Positions 62,054 through 64,000 of a stretch of DNA of 64,000 bases are shown here, piece after piece (within the stretch, counting starts at the first letter, position 1; each line of letters begins with the position of its first letter). Position numbers and translations under genes: made by a program. The stretch lies in the NCBI GenBank assembly GCA_046349635.1, contig JAXMBX010000018.1, forward strand, positions 1 to 64,000. The letters are read 5' to 3'. A model generated the notes under the pieces. The model did no database searches. It worked only from the letters and a program-made list of their open reading frames with translations, and was not told where the DNA came from. Source of the DNA: JAXMBX01 sp046349635 (GTDB taxonomy: Bacteria; Planctomycetota; Planctomycetia; Planctomycetales; Planctomycetaceae).

Positions 62054-63483
62054 AGCCTCGTATGGGTGACATGGTGGACGTGGGGACGCACTGGCGATCG
62101 CGCCGCCCTCGCGCTCCCTCTGGCCGCCCGCCTCTCCGCACGGCTCAACACCTCGCGGAATCGCGAGAAGCTCATCGGCTGGATCATCCTCGTGATGACC
62201 CCCTTCCTGATGCCCGGCTTGTTCCTCGGTTATGCCTACGGGCGGGGCATCTTGGCGCTCCGCGAATGGCAGGGGGTCAACGAACTCTTCTATGACCTCC
62301 TCCTCCTGTTCCGCCTCGTCCCCGTCGGCACCCTGATGCTCACCTCGTCCCTCCTCCTCCGTTGTCGGACGCAGGAGCGTTCTGCCGCTTGCTCGCCTTG
62401 CCCGCCAACACTTCAGCGTGGCAACGCCACAGACTCGCCTGGGATTCCTGGGCGCGCGGCACGGGCCGCAAGTATCTCCCCGCCCTGGGTGTCATGTTTC
62501 TCTGGGCCTATCAGGATTTCGACCTCGCTTCCCTGATGGGAGTCTCCAGTTGGACCGTCTGGCTGTTTGATGCCCAGGTCGGCGGACTCCCACTCGCGGA
62601 AACGCTCTGGAAGACGCGCGGACCCCTCCTCCTCGAACTCATCACCCTCGGCCTGATCCTCCGTCTGCCTCCTGGGGGAACCCTACGCCACCGATACGAT
62701 CGAACGCGCCGACGCGAGGCACGGCAGCACACCCCTCCCTCGGTCTCTCTACCTGGTCGCCGCTCTCCTCATCGCTGTATTAGGCCCGATTCTCCCCGTC
62801 GGGCCGCGAAGCCTCGTGGGTGCCTTCGCCGTCTGGCGAAATACCCTCCAGCGTGCTCGATCTCCCGCGAAATCGGCCTCGGCCTGCTCAACTCCTCGTC
62901 GCCGCCGTCGTCATCCACTTTCTCTGCTCGAAAATCCTGCACCGGCTGGACCCGCACTCCCCTGCAAATGCTCGGCCTTTCCGTTCTCGCCGTCGGACTG
63001 CTCGGTCCGCTCCCCCTGGCGCTCCTGATGGTCACACTCTTTCAGCGGACCTGGTTGCAGATATTCTATAACACGGGCCTCCCTGGCTCTGCGGACTGGT
63101 TCTCCTTCTCCTCCCCTACGCCCTCTCCCTCCGCATTCTCCTCTGGAACTTCCAGCCCCGCACACCCGAACTTCTCGCCGGATTCCTCGCCCGTTCTCCC
63201 GATGTGGTTCAGCATCGCTCCGGCCAACGCATCGTCTGGCGGCTCCACACCGCAGCTCTCTGGTCGTTCGCCCCGATCTGTTACCTCGGCCACTTGATCC
63301 GACGCTCGATCGCTCCTCGCCCCTCAGCGCCACCTCCGCAACCGTCCGCCTGTACAACCTGATGCACTACGGTCACAACGCCTCCCTCTCGACGCTCACC
63401 GCGCTGACCGTCCTCGCCCCGCTGTTGCTGCTCGCCGTTCTTTACGCCTGCCGTATTCCGCTCCAGAAGGGACAGTGTCATGA
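62051..63483 (+). pseudogene. ABC importer permease with two fused halves (iron/thiamine type), disrupted by indels
   Basis: The first half reads LIGWIILVMTPFLMPGLFLG, VNELFYDLLLLFRLVPVGTL and, in a second frame, ALGVMFLWAYQDFDLASLMG, GLPLAETLWKTRGPLLLELI. The second half has LIAVLGPILPVG, VIHFLCSKILHRLD, FQRTWLQIFYNTG and LLLLPYALSLRILLWNF in changing frames. The doubled permease layout (about 477 residues restored) matches FbpB/ThiP permeases. It ends with LLAVLYACRIPLQKG; a GGGG read as GGG near 63471 breaks the final codons, after which TGA 63481-63483 overlaps the next start. At least five frame breaks lie between 62380 and 63320. Confidence 0.65.
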
Positions 63484-64000
63484 CCACTCCCCTGGACTCT
63501 CGACACCGCCCTCCCGGTGAAAAGAACTTCCCGGCTGGATCGGGCCACGCTGCAGATCCACGCCGGGACAACCGCGCTCCTCGGCGATTCCGGGGCAGGA
63601 AAGACGAGCCTCTTAAACCTCCTCGTCGGTTTTGAACGCCCCCACTGCGGGCGCGTGCAGACGCAACTTCCTCAAGCCACCCATCGCATCCCACCGTTCT
63701 GCCTCTGCGACTCCCTTGGCCCCACTTGAAAGTCCAAGTGCGCATCTCGAAGCCGTCATCCCTTCCGATATTCCCGCCCCGCGTGGAAGAACTCCTCCGC
63801 GCCTTTGATCTGCTCGAATTGCAGGAGATGTTCTGCACTTCTTTCTCAGGGGGAGCGAGGCCGCCTGCCGTCGCCCGCGCCCCAGCACCGAAGCTCGCAT
63901 CCTCGTTCTCGACGAGAGCTCCTCGCCGCCGTCGGTGCGACCCGCGTCGGCCGCTTATTGGGATGTGCTCCAGCGCCGAATGCCGCACCAAACACACCTC
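63480..64000 (+). pseudogene. ABC importer ATP-binding protein, disrupted and cut by window end
   Basis: The ATG at 63480 overlaps the permease stop as ATGA. The frame from about 63517 reads RATLQIHAGTTALLGDSGAG KTSLLNLLVG (split here only for length), where GDSGAGKT is the Walker A motif. Later pieces give HLKVQ-like Q-loop sequence near 63725, VEELLRAFDLLELQEMFCTS and FSGGAR (ABC signature LSGG-like, about 63845). Walker B-like LVLDE appears as ILVLDESS near 63902. The 3' end is outside the window and at least four indels are present. It completes a binding protein-permease-ATPase operon. Confidence 0.6.

Overview
The window looks like a chromosomal segment of a planctomycete (Planctomycetales-like). 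Evidence: GC-rich DNA, a cytoplasmic-kinase plus multi-membrane-segment protein, many secreted proteins of planctomycete type, a FlhA-FlhF-FlhG-FliA flagellar block, KDO activation (KdsB), and a tetrahydromethanopterin-linked C1 enzyme (FhcD/Ftr), a combination typical of that phylum. No insertion sequence, prophage, CRISPR array or rRNA operon was seen.

Layout. 1-9.5 kb: 5'-truncated membrane Ser/Thr kinase, VOC protein, low-complexity secreted CARDB protein (minus), GNA1-like acetyltransferase, DUF3050 protein, hotdog thioesterase, glutaminyl-cyclase-like M28 protein, and a broken carboxypeptidase-regulatory-like repeat protein. 9.7-13.1 kb: kdsB-pyrG-truB, where CTP synthase makes the substrate of KdsB. 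13.1-16.5 kb: a secreted protein of unknown function diverging from an sdpR-sdpI pair with a visible promoter and operator, then a small EF-Tu-domain-III-like protein. 16.5-22.4 kb: secreted hydrolase block (two alpha/beta hydrolases, ceramidase-like protein, beta-propeller protein), with the 3' scrap of a second ceramidase gene, then an HD-domain protein. 22.7-31 kb: HNH nuclease, tRNA-Asp, SulP-carbonic anhydrase fusion, methyltransferase, two lineage-specific proteins, a DEDDh exonuclease. 31.3-37.2 kb: flhA-flhF-flhG-small membrane protein-fliA, with a sigma-28-like promoter inside. 37.2-42.8 kb (minus): membrane protein, sugar-acid genes (TIM-barrel isomerase, AraD1-like FAH), a J-like/MshEN membrane protein and a short Hsp70. 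43.4-48 kb: a large outer-membrane barrel plus beta-helix protein. 48-64 kb: amidohydrolase, thioredoxin-protease fusion, cysK, gamma-synthase, cupin, SLC13 permease, dprA, fhcD, 5-formyl-THF cyclo-ligase, a coiled-coil membrane protein and an iron/thiamine-type ABC importer.

Quality caveat. At 6.8-8.5 kb, near 12.87 kb, at 47.2-56.3 kb and at 61-64 kb, many otherwise well-conserved genes are split by one-base indels, often in short homopolymers. Housekeeping genes are hit as well as accessory ones, so I read most of these as assembly or sequencing indels rather than biological decay. They are typed as pseudogene when badly broken, with the inferred intact product in the call.

Most interesting items: the Hsp70 / degenerate J-domain-MshEN membrane protein pair, the flagellar block with its predicted FliA autoregulatory promoter and unnamed two-helix membrane protein, the barrel plus beta-helix surface protein with a cluster of CCGGAAA boxes upstream, the thioredoxin-trypsin-like fusion, the ceramidase-gene scrap, and a dispersed intergenic repeat with two copies in the window.
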